Part shown: positions 52,710-61,587 of the stretch, piece by piece | Layout of the letters: each line of letters starts with the position of its first letter | Numbering within the stretch: position 1 is the first letter of the stretch | Origin: Pseudodonghicola sp048268305 | GTDB lineage: Bacteria; Pseudomonadota; Alphaproteobacteria; Rhodobacterales; Rhodobacteraceae | Direction: 5' to 3' | Length of the DNA stretch: 64,000 nucleotides | Assembly (NCBI RefSeq): GCF_048268305.1 | Contig: NZ_JBLWVT010000006.1 | Span: 62,001-126,000, forward strand | Position numbers and translations under genes: made by a program | Notes under the pieces: model-generated | Told to the model about the DNA's origin: nothing | Databases searched by the model: none | What the model saw: only the letters and a program-made list of their open reading frames with translations

Positions 52710-53189
52710 ATGACACATACCACCCGCCGCCGTGCTCTGATGCTGCTTGCCTCACCCTTGCTTGCCGCCGCCTGCGCTCCGCGCATGAGCAGCTCCAGCC
52801 GTAATGATCCGAACGATCCGCCGCTCTATCCCAACGAGACGCCTGAGCTGCGCCAGCTGATCAACAAATGGGCCGACCACTACGAGGTTCCCCGCCCGCT
52901 GGTCCAGAAGATCGTCCTGCGCGAAAGCACCCACCGCCCCGACGCGCGCAATGGCCCCTATCTCGGCCTGATGCAAATCCACCCGAGGACAGCCCAGGGA
53001 GTGGGCTTTCATGGCCGCGACAAGCAGCTTCTGGATGCCGATATCAACCTGAAATACGCGGTCAAATACCTCCGCGGTGCTTGGATCGTCTCTGACGGCA
53101 GCTATGACAAGGCGATCAACTGGTATTCGAGCGGCTATTATTACGAGGCCAAACGTCGTGGCCTGCTGGATAAAATCGGAAAGATCTGA
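52710..53189 (+). CDS. Lipoprotein lytic transglycosylase (SLT family)
   Basis: 159 residues. An N-terminal lipoprotein signal with twin arginines and lipobox (RRRALMLLASPLLAAAC) is followed by an SLT domain: YEVPRPLVQKIVLRESTHRP with the catalytic Glu, GPYLGLMQIHPRTAQGVGF, and INLKYAVKYLRGAW. It cleaves peptidoglycan strands from the outer membrane or inner-membrane face. Longer in-frame starts exist (for example at MTYGYLLD); ATG 52710 gives the clean lipoprotein signal. A TATACT -10-like hexamer is at 52674-52679. Confidence 0.85.
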   Translation: MTHTTRRRALMLLASPLLAAACAPRMSSSSRNDPNDPPLYPNETPELRQLINKWADHYEVPRPLVQKIVLRESTHRPDARNGPYLGLMQIHPRTAQGVGFHGRDKQLLDADINLKYAVKYLRGAWIVSDGSYDKAINWYSSGYYYEAKRRGLLDKIGKI

Positions 53190-53400
53190 TTGCTGCCGCA
53201 GCTATCTGTCCCCGGCGACCTCCGACGCCGGAGAAAGCAGACAACTCTAAGGCGATTTCAATTGTCTTGCCCGCTGTCATGCGGCAGGATCATGCGCGTC
53301 AGACCCTGTTTCCCGGCTCAGCTCCCACCAATCGGGGCGATGATGTTGTTTCCTGTTGTCAGGATCGACCCATGCCAAACGAAGACTGCAGGTGAAAAGT

Positions 53401-53802
53401 ATGAACAAGATTGACGTTCTCGTGGGACAGCGCATTCGGGCCCGTCGCTATGCCCTCGGCATCAGCCAGACCGAGCTGGGCGAGGCTATCGGGGTGAAAT
53501 TCCAGCAGATCCAGAAGTACGAAACCGGCGCCAATCGCGTCAGCGCCTCACGCCTGTGGGCGGTCGCCGAAAAGCTCGGGGTCGACGTGCTTTATTTCTT
53601 CGAGGGCATCCGCCCCGCCGAAGACAGCGAGGTCCCCACCGACAACCCGGTCGACCACATGGACTTTCTGTCGGATCAAGATGCCATCCTGATGATGGAA
53701 CTGTTCCGCAAACTGCCCGGACCGCAACGAAATGCGGTTCTTAGTTTCATGCGCTCACTTGTTATTAACCCAAAGCAGAAGAATATGGGGTTGGCCAGCT
53801 AA
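53401..53802 (+). CDS. XRE-family transcriptional regulator
   Basis: 133 residues. The helix-turn-helix covers about residues 10-64 (GQRIRARRYALGISQTELGE, VKFQQIQKYETGANRVSASR), followed by an acidic linker and a C-terminal helix region (MMELFRKLPGPQRNAVLSFM). This short XRE type is frequent in Rhodobacterales next to quorum-sensing genes. It is 53 bp upstream of luxR on the same strand, so the two may form one transcript. Confidence 0.88.
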   Translation: MNKIDVLVGQRIRARRYALGISQTELGEAIGVKFQQIQKYETGANRVSASRLWAVAEKLGVDVLYFFEGIRPAEDSEVPTDNPVDHMDFLSDQDAILMMELFRKLPGPQRNAVLSFMRSLVINPKQKNMGLAS

Positions 53803-53855
53803 GCCGCCGCCCCCCTCCGGGGTCCGCGCGGTCCAGGAAACAAGGAGACATCGAA

Positions 53856-54557
53856 TTGGATCTGATCGATCTCAGCGCAGTTCCAGATGCGGAAGACAAT
53901 TTTACGAACTTCCTCAATGAGTTGTGTGAAGATCTCGAATTCGACTATGCCTCCTACGCCACCACGCATCCGATTTCGGGCGATGTGCAGGGCTATGCCA
54001 ATTACCCGGATCAGTGGAAATTCCACTATATGAAGCAGGGCATGCACCGCTTCGACCCGACCATCTATCAAAGCGTGCGCAGCATCGCGCCAGTCGACTG
54101 GAGCCGCTTCGTCGATGACGAGAAGTTCCGCGCCGTCTTCTATGACGCCCGTGATTTCGGCATCACCAATCGCGGCATCACCGTCCCCGTCCGTGGCCCC
54201 TATGGCGAATGCGGCCTGCTCAGCGTCACCCGCGACTGCTCTGACGAGGAGTGGATCAAGCTCAAACGCGCGGTGATCGGGGATCTGCAGTTCGCGGCCG
54301 TGCACATGCATGACAACGTGATGCGCACGGGCGTGCTGCATTCGGCGCTGCGCCGCCCCACCCTCTCCACCCGCGAATTGCAGATCCTGCAATGGACCGC
54401 CGCCGGCAAGAGCCAGCAGGACATCGGCGACATCCTGTCGATCTCGCACCGCACGGTCGAGGTTCACCTGCGGTCCGGCCGCGAAAAGCTGAGCGCCTTG
54501 ACCACGGCGCAAGCGGTCGGGCGTGCCATCGGTCTGGGCCTGATCTTTCCCGCCTGA
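53856..54557 (+). CDS. LuxR-family autoinducer-binding regulator
   Basis: 233 residues. The autoinducer-binding domain (about 15-155) keeps the key residues W54, Y58, D67, P68 and W82 of LuxR/TraR proteins. The C-terminal LuxR helix-turn-helix is at about 168-225 (LSTRELQILQWTAAGKSQQD, SHRTVEVHLRSGREKL). It should bind an acyl-homoserine lactone made by the LuxI next door. The start is TTG 53856, well supported by AAGGAG 8 bases upstream; no ATG fits. Confidence 0.93.
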   Translation: MDLIDLSAVPDAEDNFTNFLNELCEDLEFDYASYATTHPISGDVQGYANYPDQWKFHYMKQGMHRFDPTIYQSVRSIAPVDWSRFVDDEKFRAVFYDARDFGITNRGITVPVRGPYGECGLLSVTRDCSDEEWIKLKRAVIGDLQFAAVHMHDNVMRTGVLHSALRRPTLSTRELQILQWTAAGKSQQDIGDILSISHRTVEVHLRSGREKLSALTTAQAVGRAIGLGLIFPA

Positions 54558-54601
54558 GCCGCGCCTCTGGGCTGATTTGCCGCAGTCAAAATAGACAAAT
54601 A

Positions 54602-54615
54602 TCTGATTTATCAGA
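54602..54615. promoter_or_regulatory. Small inverted repeat in the luxR-luxI gap
   Basis: TCTGA, TTTA, TCAGA, in an AT-rich stretch 45 bases after luxR. It contains CTG...CAG as lux boxes do, but is shorter than the usual 20-bp box. A second operator candidate at best. Confidence 0.35.
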
Positions 54616-54668
54616 AAATTCTCGCCCAGATTTGGGCAGAGAAGCTGACGTTTCCTGACGTCAACTTG

Positions 54669-54691
54669 CCCGTAAAACCGGGATTTACGGG
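54669..54691. promoter_or_regulatory. Perfect 8-7-8 inverted repeat upstream of luxI
   Basis: CCCGTAAA, seven bases, TTTACGGG, with its centre 84 bp before the luxI start. A TTGACG -35-like element follows at 54708-54713. It is the strongest candidate operator for the neighbouring LuxR, although it differs from the classic lux box. Confidence 0.6.
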
Positions 54692-54763
54692 AATCCCCTA
54701 ATGGAGATTGACGCCACTATAGCTAACGATCCGTAAACACACGAGTAGCGGTAGGGGAAAACC

Positions 54764-55648
54764 ATGATTATCGTGATTGACGGATTGAACAAACACAAGT
54801 TCCCGGACATCCTGGACGAGATGTATCGTCTCAGGGCCCGGGTCTTCGAAGGCCGGCTAGGCTGGGACGTCAGGGTGACCGACGGCAAGGAGATCGACGA
54901 ATTCGATTCGCTCGATCCGACCCATGTGGTGTGCCTGGATGAAGACGGCGATGTCGTGGGCTGCATGCGTCTGCTTCAAACCACCGGGCCGCACATGCTG
55001 GCGGATGTCTTCTATGCCCTGCTGGATGGGGAGCCGCCGCTGCGCAGCTCGCGCATCTGGGAGGCAACGCGCTTCTGCGTCGACACCAAGAAGCTGACGG
55101 GCACCAAAAAGCGCAATTCGATTTCCTATGTCACGAGCGAGGTGATGGTGGGGGCCTTCGAATATGCGCGCGAAGCCGGGGTTCTGGATGCGGTGGCGGT
55201 GATTGATCCGGTGATGAACCGGGTGATGAAGCGGTCGCGCAACGCGCCTTATGATTATCTTGGCACGCCGAAACCGATGGGCGTGGTCACCGCAATGGCG
55301 GCATTGATGGATTGCTCGGACGAACGGATCGACGGTATCCGCGAATTCGCCGGCATCGACCACGACGTCTTCCTCTCTGATGAGGCGGCACGCACGCTGT
55401 TCGACAAGAACCGCAAGCCCGCCCGGCCGCGGCTCGATGTCGAGACGGACAGCATCAACGCGCTGCAGCAATATTGCTATGAGCAGGTGACCCAGGCCGA
55501 GAGCGAAGAAGAGATGGATGCCGCCCTCGCCCTGGTCGAGGCGCTTTCCGAAAAATTGGGGGTCGCACCGTCAGAGCCGCTGAAACAGCTGACTCGCGCC
55601 AGCCAGGAACGCCGCCAGGAAAAGGCCCTGACCTCAACCACCGACTGA
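54764..55648 (+). CDS. Acyl-homoserine-lactone synthase (LuxI family)
   Basis: 294 residues. All LuxI-family invariant positions can be seen: R24, F28, W34, D45, D48, R69, F83, E100, R103 (YRLRARVFEGRLGW, GKEIDEFDS, GCMRLL, IWEATRFCVD). It makes a homoserine lactone from SAM and acyl-ACP. Typical members have about 200-220 residues; here about 80 extra residues follow, acidic and helical (QAESEEEMDAALALVEALSE). It lies 206 bp after luxR on the same strand. Confidence 0.93.
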   Translation: MIIVIDGLNKHKFPDILDEMYRLRARVFEGRLGWDVRVTDGKEIDEFDSLDPTHVVCLDEDGDVVGCMRLLQTTGPHMLADVFYALLDGEPPLRSSRIWEATRFCVDTKKLTGTKKRNSISYVTSEVMVGAFEYAREAGVLDAVAVIDPVMNRVMKRSRNAPYDYLGTPKPMGVVTAMAALMDCSDERIDGIREFAGIDHDVFLSDEAARTLFDKNRKPARPRLDVETDSINALQQYCYEQVTQAESEEEMDAALALVEALSEKLGVAPSEPLKQLTRASQERRQEKALTSTTD

Positions 55649-55672
55649 CGACAGAACTAAATCGCCACTTGG

Positions 55673-55705
55673 AAAAGGGCCAGCTCGTGGGGGCGGCCCT
55701 TTTTC
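55673..55705 (+). terminator. Intrinsic terminator of luxI
   Basis: AAAAGGGCC (55673-55681) pairs with GGCCCTTTT (55695-55703), 13-base loop, T-run at the end. Confidence 0.8.
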
Positions 55706-55731
55706 GTGTGCGCACCTGCCGGATACAGAAA

Positions 55732-55753
55732 GGGCCGCCCGATGGGGCGGCCC
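55732..55753 (-). terminator. Terminator of tig
   Basis: A perfect 9-bp stem (GGGCCGCCC with GGGCGGCCC) and four-base loop; on the minus strand CTTTC follows. It is paired with the luxI terminator in this convergent gap. Confidence 0.6.
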
Positions 55754-55782
55754 AGAAGGGGATCGAAAGCTCCGATCCGCTC

Positions 55783-57117
55783 TTATTCGTCGTTTTCCAG
55801 CGCTTCGACGGCTTTCTCCAGCTCGTCCTTGCTGACATCCTTGTCCTCGACCTTGGCGAGTTCGCAGATATAGTCGATCACCTTGTCTTCGAAGATCGGC
55901 GCCCGCAGCTGCTGCTGCATCTGCGCGTTTTGCTGCACGAACTCAAAGAACTGACGTTCCTGGCCCGGGTACTGACGCGCCTGGTTCATGATCGCCTGGG
56001 TCATCTCGGCGTCGGTCACCTTCACTTCGGCCTTCTGACCCAGCTCGGCCAGCAGCAGGCCCAGACGAACCCGGCGCTCGGCCAGTTTCTTGTGCTCGTC
56101 GTTGGGTTCCATCGCGCCATGATCATGGCCGTGATCTTCCGGATGCTCTTCGTGATAGAGCTGATGGGCGATCTGGTTGGCCTCAGCGTCCACCAGACCT
56201 GCCGGCAACTCGAAGCTGACCAGTGCGTCCAGCTTGTCCAGCAGGTCGCGCTTCAGCACGGCGCGGGCGGCACCGGCGTATTCGGCTTCCAGCCGTTCGC
56301 GGATTTGGCCCTTCAGAGCCTCGAGATCTTCCGAGCCGAATTTCTTCGCCAGCTCGTCGTCGATCTCGGCAGCCGCGGGGGCCTTCACCTCTTTGATGGT
56401 GCAGGTGAAGACGGCCTCTTTGCCAGCCAGGTGCGGCGCCTGATATTCTTCCGGGAAAGTGACGGTGACGTCTTTTTCCTCACCGGCCTTCACGCCGACC
56501 AGCTGCTCTTCGAAGCCAGGAATGAACTGACCCGAGCCCAGAACCAGCGGGTAATCTTCGGCCGAACCGCCATCGAAGGCTTCGCCATCGACCTTGCCGA
56601 CGAAGTCGAAGACAATCTGATCGCCATCCTCGGCGGCAGCGCCCTCTTCCCGGGCCTGGTAGTCCTTGGCCGCGTCGGCCAGGTTCTTCAGCGCCTCGTC
56701 GACAGCAGACTCGTCGGCCTTGACGACCATCCGCTCCAGGCTGACCGAGGACAGGTCCACCTCGGGGATGTCGGGCAGACGCTCATAGCTCATCTCGACG
56801 TCGAGATCGTCGCCTTCTTTCCAGTCCTCGTTGGTCATCTTGACCTCGGGCTGGAACGCCGGACGATCGCCGCTCTCTTCGAAGTGCTTGTTCATCGCGC
56901 TGTCGATGGTTTCCTGCATGGCTTCGCCGAGCAGACGTTGGCCAAACTGCTTTCTCAGCAGCGCCATCGGAACCTTACCCTTGCGGAAGCCCTTCATCTC
57001 GATGTCCGGCTGGGCCTCGAGCAGCTTCTCGTTCACTTTCTCGTCCAGCTCCTGCGCCGTAACCATCAGCTTGTAGGCGCGCTTGAGCCCTTCGTTCAGC
57101 GTTTCGGTGACCTGCAT
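55783..57117 (-). CDS. tig: Trigger factor
   Basis: 444 residues. The ribosome-binding motif is GFRKGKVP in the N-terminal domain; a FKBP-type isomerase domain follows (GDQIVFDFVGKVDGEAFDGG, FIPGFEEQLVGVKAGEE), then the helical C-terminal chaperone domain. The C-terminal domain carries a His-rich insertion (HEEHPEDHGHDHG). It binds nascent chains at the ribosome exit. ATG 57117 is chosen; an in-frame ATG lies 12 bases upstream. A 7-bp GC hairpin (57140-57158) precedes the start. Confidence 0.96.
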   Translation of the reverse strand: MQVTETLNEGLKRAYKLMVTAQELDEKVNEKLLEAQPDIEMKGFRKGKVPMALLRKQFGQRLLGEAMQETIDSAMNKHFEESGDRPAFQPEVKMTNEDWKEGDDLDVEMSYERLPDIPEVDLSSVSLERMVVKADESAVDEALKNLADAAKDYQAREEGAAAEDGDQIVFDFVGKVDGEAFDGGSAEDYPLVLGSGQFIPGFEEQLVGVKAGEEKDVTVTFPEEYQAPHLAGKEAVFTCTIKEVKAPAAAEIDDELAKKFGSEDLEALKGQIRERLEAEYAGAARAVLKRDLLDKLDALVSFELPAGLVDAEANQIAHQLYHEEHPEDHGHDHGAMEPNDEHKKLAERRVRLGLLLAELGQKAEVKVTDAEMTQAIMNQARQYPGQERQFFEFVQQNAQMQQQLRAPIFEDKVIDYICELAKVEDKDVSKDELEKAVEALENDE

Positions 57118-57308
57118 CCTATTCCCCATAGAGTCGAAAGCGCGCGAAAGCCGCGCGCACAGCAAATTTGTGGCCTTCTATGTGCCCCGGCCTTGCTGCG
57201 CAAGGGCCATTGCGGTTTTGACCGCCAAAACCCGGGCATAAGGGCCGAAACGCCCCGGCCCGCCGCGGCATGCAGCGGGCCGAGGGTCATATTGCAAAGA
57301 TGCCTGGA

Positions 57309-58418
57309 TCAGAATTTCCAGCGCGCGCCGACCAGCACCAGATTGGCATCGTTGTACGAGGTGCCGCTGTTGTCCGAGAAGCTGTAGTCGCGATAGCTGA
57401 CATAGGCTTCGACATGGTAGTCGTCGAATTTCTGCACCAGGCCCACACCCCAGGATTCGGATTCAGAACCGCTGCTGATCAGATCGGACCCGCTGTAATA
57501 GTCCACGGACATCGAGGTGGTGCCGACCGAGAAGAACTTGGCCTGATAGCCGAGCTTGGCATAGTAATAGTTGCCGCTGGTATCACGGTCGCCATAGGAC
57601 AGGGTGCCGTTCAGACCCGAAGCATGCTCCACCGAGACCGACGCGATGGTATCGCGAATGTCCGAACCGCTGGCCTTGTCGGTCCAGGCCACAGCCATGG
57701 AGCCTTCCATGTTGTAGTCGCCGAACTTGTTCTGGTAGCGCAGCGCGATGTCGTAATAGTCGTCATCGACGTTCGATTTCAGGATCTCGGTCCCGTAGGA
57801 GGTCGAGAGCACGAAACCGCTCAGCGACGGGGTATCATAGCGGATACGCCCTTTCCGACCGCCGTCGAAGTTCGCGAAGGCATCATTCAGCGTGATGCCC
57901 GACAGAGCCCCGGCGCTGGTGGTCAGCTCATAGGCGCCAGCAGCGTCGATCAGCGACTGGCTCACAACCAAAGTGGTGCCCGACAGGTCGCTCCCCGAGG
58001 CGCCATCGCTCGCCATGCTGCCCTGACCGACCGAAACCTTACCGAAGTCGCCGGCCAGGCTGAAGTCGACATGCCGCAGCTTGGTCCGATCCCACTTGAG
58101 GTTTTTCGGCTCGCTGGTCTGGGTGACCGAAGCGGAGGATTTCAGCCCCAGCGCCGTTTCGAATTGGAACTGGAACTTGTAGGCGCCGAAGGGCTGGCGC
58201 AGGTAGAAGCCGACACGGCTGTTCGAGTTGGTGTTGTCCACCAGATCGTTATAGGTGTTCACGCCGTCGTCGAACGACATCCAGGTCGGGTCGAACTGAC
58301 CGTAGAAGGTAAAAGTCCCCCCTGAGGCGTTTTCATAGGTCGGGCCGGCAAGGGCCGGGCCGGTCAGGCCTACGGCCAGCGCTACGGCCGACAGGCCGGT
58401 GCGGAAAGATGCGGTCAT
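57309..58418 (-). CDS. Outer membrane porin
   Basis: 369 residues. A signal peptide (about 1-24, ending LAGPALA) is followed by a beta-barrel with alternating hydrophobic residues and a C-terminal phenylalanine (VLVGARWKF), as required for outer-membrane insertion. GTFTFYGQFDPTWMSFDDGV and NSNSRVGFYLRQPFG resemble the Gram-negative porin-4 family of Rhodobacterales. ATG 58418 follows AGGAG. Likely a general diffusion pore. Confidence 0.88.
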   Translation of the reverse strand: MTASFRTGLSAVALAVGLTGPALAGPTYENASGGTFTFYGQFDPTWMSFDDGVNTYNDLVDNTNSNSRVGFYLRQPFGAYKFQFQFETALGLKSSASVTQTSEPKNLKWDRTKLRHVDFSLAGDFGKVSVGQGSMASDGASGSDLSGTTLVVSQSLIDAAGAYELTTSAGALSGITLNDAFANFDGGRKGRIRYDTPSLSGFVLSTSYGTEILKSNVDDDYYDIALRYQNKFGDYNMEGSMAVAWTDKASGSDIRDTIASVSVEHASGLNGTLSYGDRDTSGNYYYAKLGYQAKFFSVGTTSMSVDYYSGSDLISSGSESESWGVGLVQKFDDYHVEAYVSYRDYSFSDNSGTSYNDANLVLVGARWKF

Positions 58419-58524
58419 CTTGTCATCTCCTGAGATTATTCCGGACGCGAGTCTCAGTCCCGCGTCTCTCCGCGTGAATTGAACCGAGACGTTCAGTTTA
58501 GCAACAGGCGACGTAGCGAAAAAT

Positions 58525-58553
58525 GAAAAATCCGGGCGCAATGCGCCCGGATT
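58525..58553 (-). terminator. Intrinsic terminator of the RTX gene
   Basis: A perfect 11-bp stem (AATCCGGGCGC with GCGCCCGGATT), AAT loop, and on the minus strand TTTT-CA-TTTTT. Confidence 0.9.
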
Positions 58554-58586
58554 GACACGATTCCCAAGATCAACCTGCGGTCGGAA

Positions 58587-60389
58587 TCAGAAGAGGAGCA
58601 GATCGTCGCGCAGGCCGTGCAGGTCAGTAACCCCTTTCAGCAAAACGGAATCTCCGTCTCCGAAATCGAACAGCACACCCGCCTTGGTGACGCTGGCGAA
58701 TTCGGCGATCACCATCTTCCGGGTCAGCTCCCCGTCCCACAGCGCGCGATCCAATTCCAGTACATCGCCCGAGGCGAAATCGAGAATCTTGTCGGCACCA
58801 TCTCCCACATGGAACAGGAAATGATCGTCCCCCGCATCTCCCCGCAACTGGTCATTGCCGCGGCCACCCAGCAGAATGTCATCACCCCGCCCACCGAACA
58901 GCCGGTCGTTGCCCTCACCGCCGTTCAGCCGATCATGGCCACCGCCGCCCTCCAACCGATCCCGCCCGTCGCCGCCCAACAGGATATCGTTGCCCGCCGC
59001 GCCCTTCAGCGTGTCGCGCCCGCCGTGGCCCTCGATCTGGTCGTGCCCCCTGCCACCCTCCAGCAGGTCTCCCGCTTCGCTGCCGATGATCAGATCGGCC
59101 TTGCGGGTGCCTTCAACCGTCTCGCCGCCTCGGCCTGCCTGCAGCATGTCTTCGCTCAGGCCATAGCGGTAAACAGTCTTGTCGATGGTGATATAGATGG
59201 TGTTGTCGACCCCCACCCGCACATCGTCGATGCCGGTGTCACCCTGGGCGAAGCCGGCGCTCAGCACGTGCGAGGTGTCGACAACCCCGTTCCGGTCCAG
59301 AATGGTCAGCACGATGTCACGGGCGTTCAGGTTGATCTGCTCGCTGGTCACCACCGCGATGCGGCCATCCGACATCATCGCCGCCACCGGCAGGAAGCCC
59401 GAGGTGCCGGTATCCCCGACCGTGGCGGTCAGGTCGATCGCCTTGCCGATCTTGTGACCGCCTTCGTTATAGAACTGGGCGTACCAGATATAGGGAAGAC
59501 CATCATCGACGCGATGATTGTAGAGAATCGCGAAACCGCCATTCGAGGTCGCCACAGCCACCGGCGGAATGCTCCAGGACGCGTTCGAGGCATATTGCAC
59601 CGCCCCGTTGGGATAGGTGACCACCGGCGGAACATAGACCGCAGTATGGGCCTGCTTGACCCCGGAATCGATGACGGCGAACGAGACGCCCTGCCCCTCG
59701 ATCAGAGTGGAATTGGTGCCCACCTTGACCGGATAGTAGAAGGTATCGACGAAGGGCACCACGATCCGCCCGTCGGTCAGCGTGGCGAACCCGCCCGAGG
59801 TCTGATCATCGGCGATCGTGGCCGGGTTCCCCTCCACCTCATTGGCGAGATAGGGATCGCCGATCATCTCGCCGGTGGAATCATATTCCACCACCCGGGT
59901 ATCGTGCAGTTGCGACCGCGTCCCGAAATGGCTTTCGGGGTCCACCACCACCTGAGTGCTGTAAAACGGCGCATCCCGCCCCACCAGAACCGAAAAGCCA
60001 CCAGTCTCAAGATTGACCGAGATGGCAAAGTTGCTGGGATAGGAGACCGTGCCGCCCTCGACCGTCGGCACCTGGACGAAATCGGTCAGCGGCACGCCGT
60101 CGGCATCGAACAGGCGGAACACCGGCTCGTTCCCGTAAAGCCCGACGATCGTGCCATTCGGCAGCACCACCGTATCGACGAAATACGGATGGCTGTTCTG
60201 ATGCTCGGCATATTCGACATCGACGGAAATCTGCGTGCCGTCCCGCTCGTATCGGGTAAGCTCACTGCTCATGTAGACGGATTTGGCGGTGCCCATCGCA
60301 ATCAGCCCGCCGTCACCGTCGACGGCAAAAGCGGGGGTTGAGGCGGTGGCGCCGATGGTAAAGGTCTTGCCAATCTTGGCGAGTGCCAT
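58587..60389 (-). CDS. RTX calcium-binding secreted protein
   Basis: 600 residues without a Sec signal. The first 430 residues are beta-rich with repeated aromatic/acidic strands, possibly propeller-like. Residues about 440-550 hold roughly nine nonapeptide RTX repeats of the form GGxGxDxLx (for example GGRGHDQIEG, GGDGRDRLEG, GGEGNDRLFG, GGRGDDILLG), which fold on calcium. The last 50 residues (LELDRALWDGELTRKMVIAE) fit a C-terminal type I secretion signal. No ABC exporter or membrane-fusion gene is within the window. The role, perhaps surface or adhesion, is unknown. Confidence 0.88.
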   Translation of the reverse strand: MALAKIGKTFTIGATASTPAFAVDGDGGLIAMGTAKSVYMSSELTRYERDGTQISVDVEYAEHQNSHPYFVDTVVLPNGTIVGLYGNEPVFRLFDADGVPLTDFVQVPTVEGGTVSYPSNFAISVNLETGGFSVLVGRDAPFYSTQVVVDPESHFGTRSQLHDTRVVEYDSTGEMIGDPYLANEVEGNPATIADDQTSGGFATLTDGRIVVPFVDTFYYPVKVGTNSTLIEGQGVSFAVIDSGVKQAHTAVYVPPVVTYPNGAVQYASNASWSIPPVAVATSNGGFAILYNHRVDDGLPYIWYAQFYNEGGHKIGKAIDLTATVGDTGTSGFLPVAAMMSDGRIAVVTSEQINLNARDIVLTILDRNGVVDTSHVLSAGFAQGDTGIDDVRVGVDNTIYITIDKTVYRYGLSEDMLQAGRGGETVEGTRKADLIIGSEAGDLLEGGRGHDQIEGHGGRDTLKGAAGNDILLGGDGRDRLEGGGGHDRLNGGEGNDRLFGGRGDDILLGGRGNDQLRGDAGDDHFLFHVGDGADKILDFASGDVLELDRALWDGELTRKMVIAEFASVTKAGVLFDFGDGDSVLLKGVTDLHGLRDDLLLF

Positions 60390-60623
60390 GAGACGTTCCT
60401 CCGGACATGGCGGCCGGCCGGAACCGGCATCTAATGTCTGATCACTGCCCCGGGCGAGCCCGGGCAGAGAATGAAATTCGGATAGTACAAAGTCATGGAC
60501 GGCGGGCCGCCCGATCTTGAGCGCCGTGCGAATGACGACAAGGGCACATGTTCAATTCCGTGCCAATAAAGGTTAACATGACCTGCCCCCCGAGTCATCG
60601 CTGAACCTGCCCGCGCCACCCGG

Positions 60624-61544
60624 TCAGGCGTTTGGCGCAAGAACCGGCACGCTCTCCACCATCCGAAGGAAATTCTCCAGCGTCGGGGTGTCGTCGTCGC
60701 GGCGCCAGACAATGCCGGTCTCGAGCTGCGGCGCCTCGCCCGCCAGGGGCAGATAACGCACGCCCGACCGCGCCAGATGCCTGAGCGAGGCCGGCACCAG
60801 CGCGATCCCCATGCCGGCCGAGATCAGGCTGATGATGGTCTGCATCTGCACCGCGTTCTGCACCACATGGGCAGTGCCGCCGCGCGCCGCGTAATAGCCG
60901 GTGACCAGGTCATAGAAGGATGGCGCCGCCGGGCGGGGAAAGACGATCAAGGGCGAGGAAATCACCGCCTCGGGCGGCAGCCGTCCGGCCTCGACCCGCA
61001 GCCGGCCTTCCACGATCCAGCTTTCCGGCACCGCGGCGATCAACGGCTCCGACACCAGCCTGCGATAGGCGAACCCCGCCGGCAGCACCGCATCCTCCTG
61101 CGGGATGACGATGCCCACATGCCCCCGCCCCTCGCGCAGGGCGGCGATCTGCACGTCGCTGGTGGCCTCGGTCAGGGCGATCTCGACCTCCGGATAGAGC
61201 GCGCGAAACCGTGACACCAGCATCGGCAGGATGCTGTAATCGGCGGTGCTGACGAAGGACAGCTCCAGCCGCCCGGAATGGCCCAGCCGGATCTGTTCGG
61301 CGATGCCCCCCAGCGCCGCCACGCTGTCGAGCGCCTCGCGCACATGCGGCAGCCAGGCGGCGCCAAAGGCGGTCAGTGCCACACTGCGCCGGGTCCGTTC
61401 GAACAGCGGCGCGCCCAGCTCGCGCTCCAGCGCCTGGATCGACTGGCTCAGCGGCGGCTGGGTCATCCCCAGCCGGGCGGCGGCACGTCCGAAATGCAGC
61501 GCCTCGGCCACGGCAACAAAATGCCTGAGCTGACGAACATCCAT
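60624..61544 (-). CDS. LysR-family transcriptional regulator
   Basis: 306 residues. The N-terminal winged HTH (MDVRQLRHFVAVAEALHFGR, TQPPLSQSIQALERELG) precedes the substrate-binding domain (LELSFVSTADYSILPMLVSR). It resembles the BenM/CatM-like branch. It is divergent from ilvD with 102 bp between, so control of ilvD is possible. The ligand is unknown. ATG 61544 gives the typical N-terminus; the frame is open 12 codons further. Confidence 0.9.
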   Translation of the reverse strand: MDVRQLRHFVAVAEALHFGRAAARLGMTQPPLSQSIQALERELGAPLFERTRRSVALTAFGAAWLPHVREALDSVAALGGIAEQIRLGHSGRLELSFVSTADYSILPMLVSRFRALYPEVEIALTEATSDVQIAALREGRGHVGIVIPQEDAVLPAGFAYRRLVSEPLIAAVPESWIVEGRLRVEAGRLPPEAVISSPLIVFPRPAAPSFYDLVTGYYAARGGTAHVVQNAVQMQTIISLISAGMGIALVPASLRHLARSGVRYLPLAGEAPQLETGIVWRRDDDTPTLENFLRMVESVPVLAPNA

Positions 61545-61587
61545 GCCACTTATATCCCCAAAGACCCAATTGACGCACAATAATATA

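Noticed and set aside
53270..53300. Direct repeat TCATGCG upstream of the XRE gene
   Set aside because: Two short copies 13 bases apart are expected by chance in this composition and no further copy supports an operator.
60546..60571. Possible sigma-54 promoter (TTGGCACGGAATTGAA on the minus strand) upstream of the RTX gene
   Set aside because: The second element reads TTGA in place of TTGC and the GG-GC spacing does not fit; it also lies 170 bases before the start.
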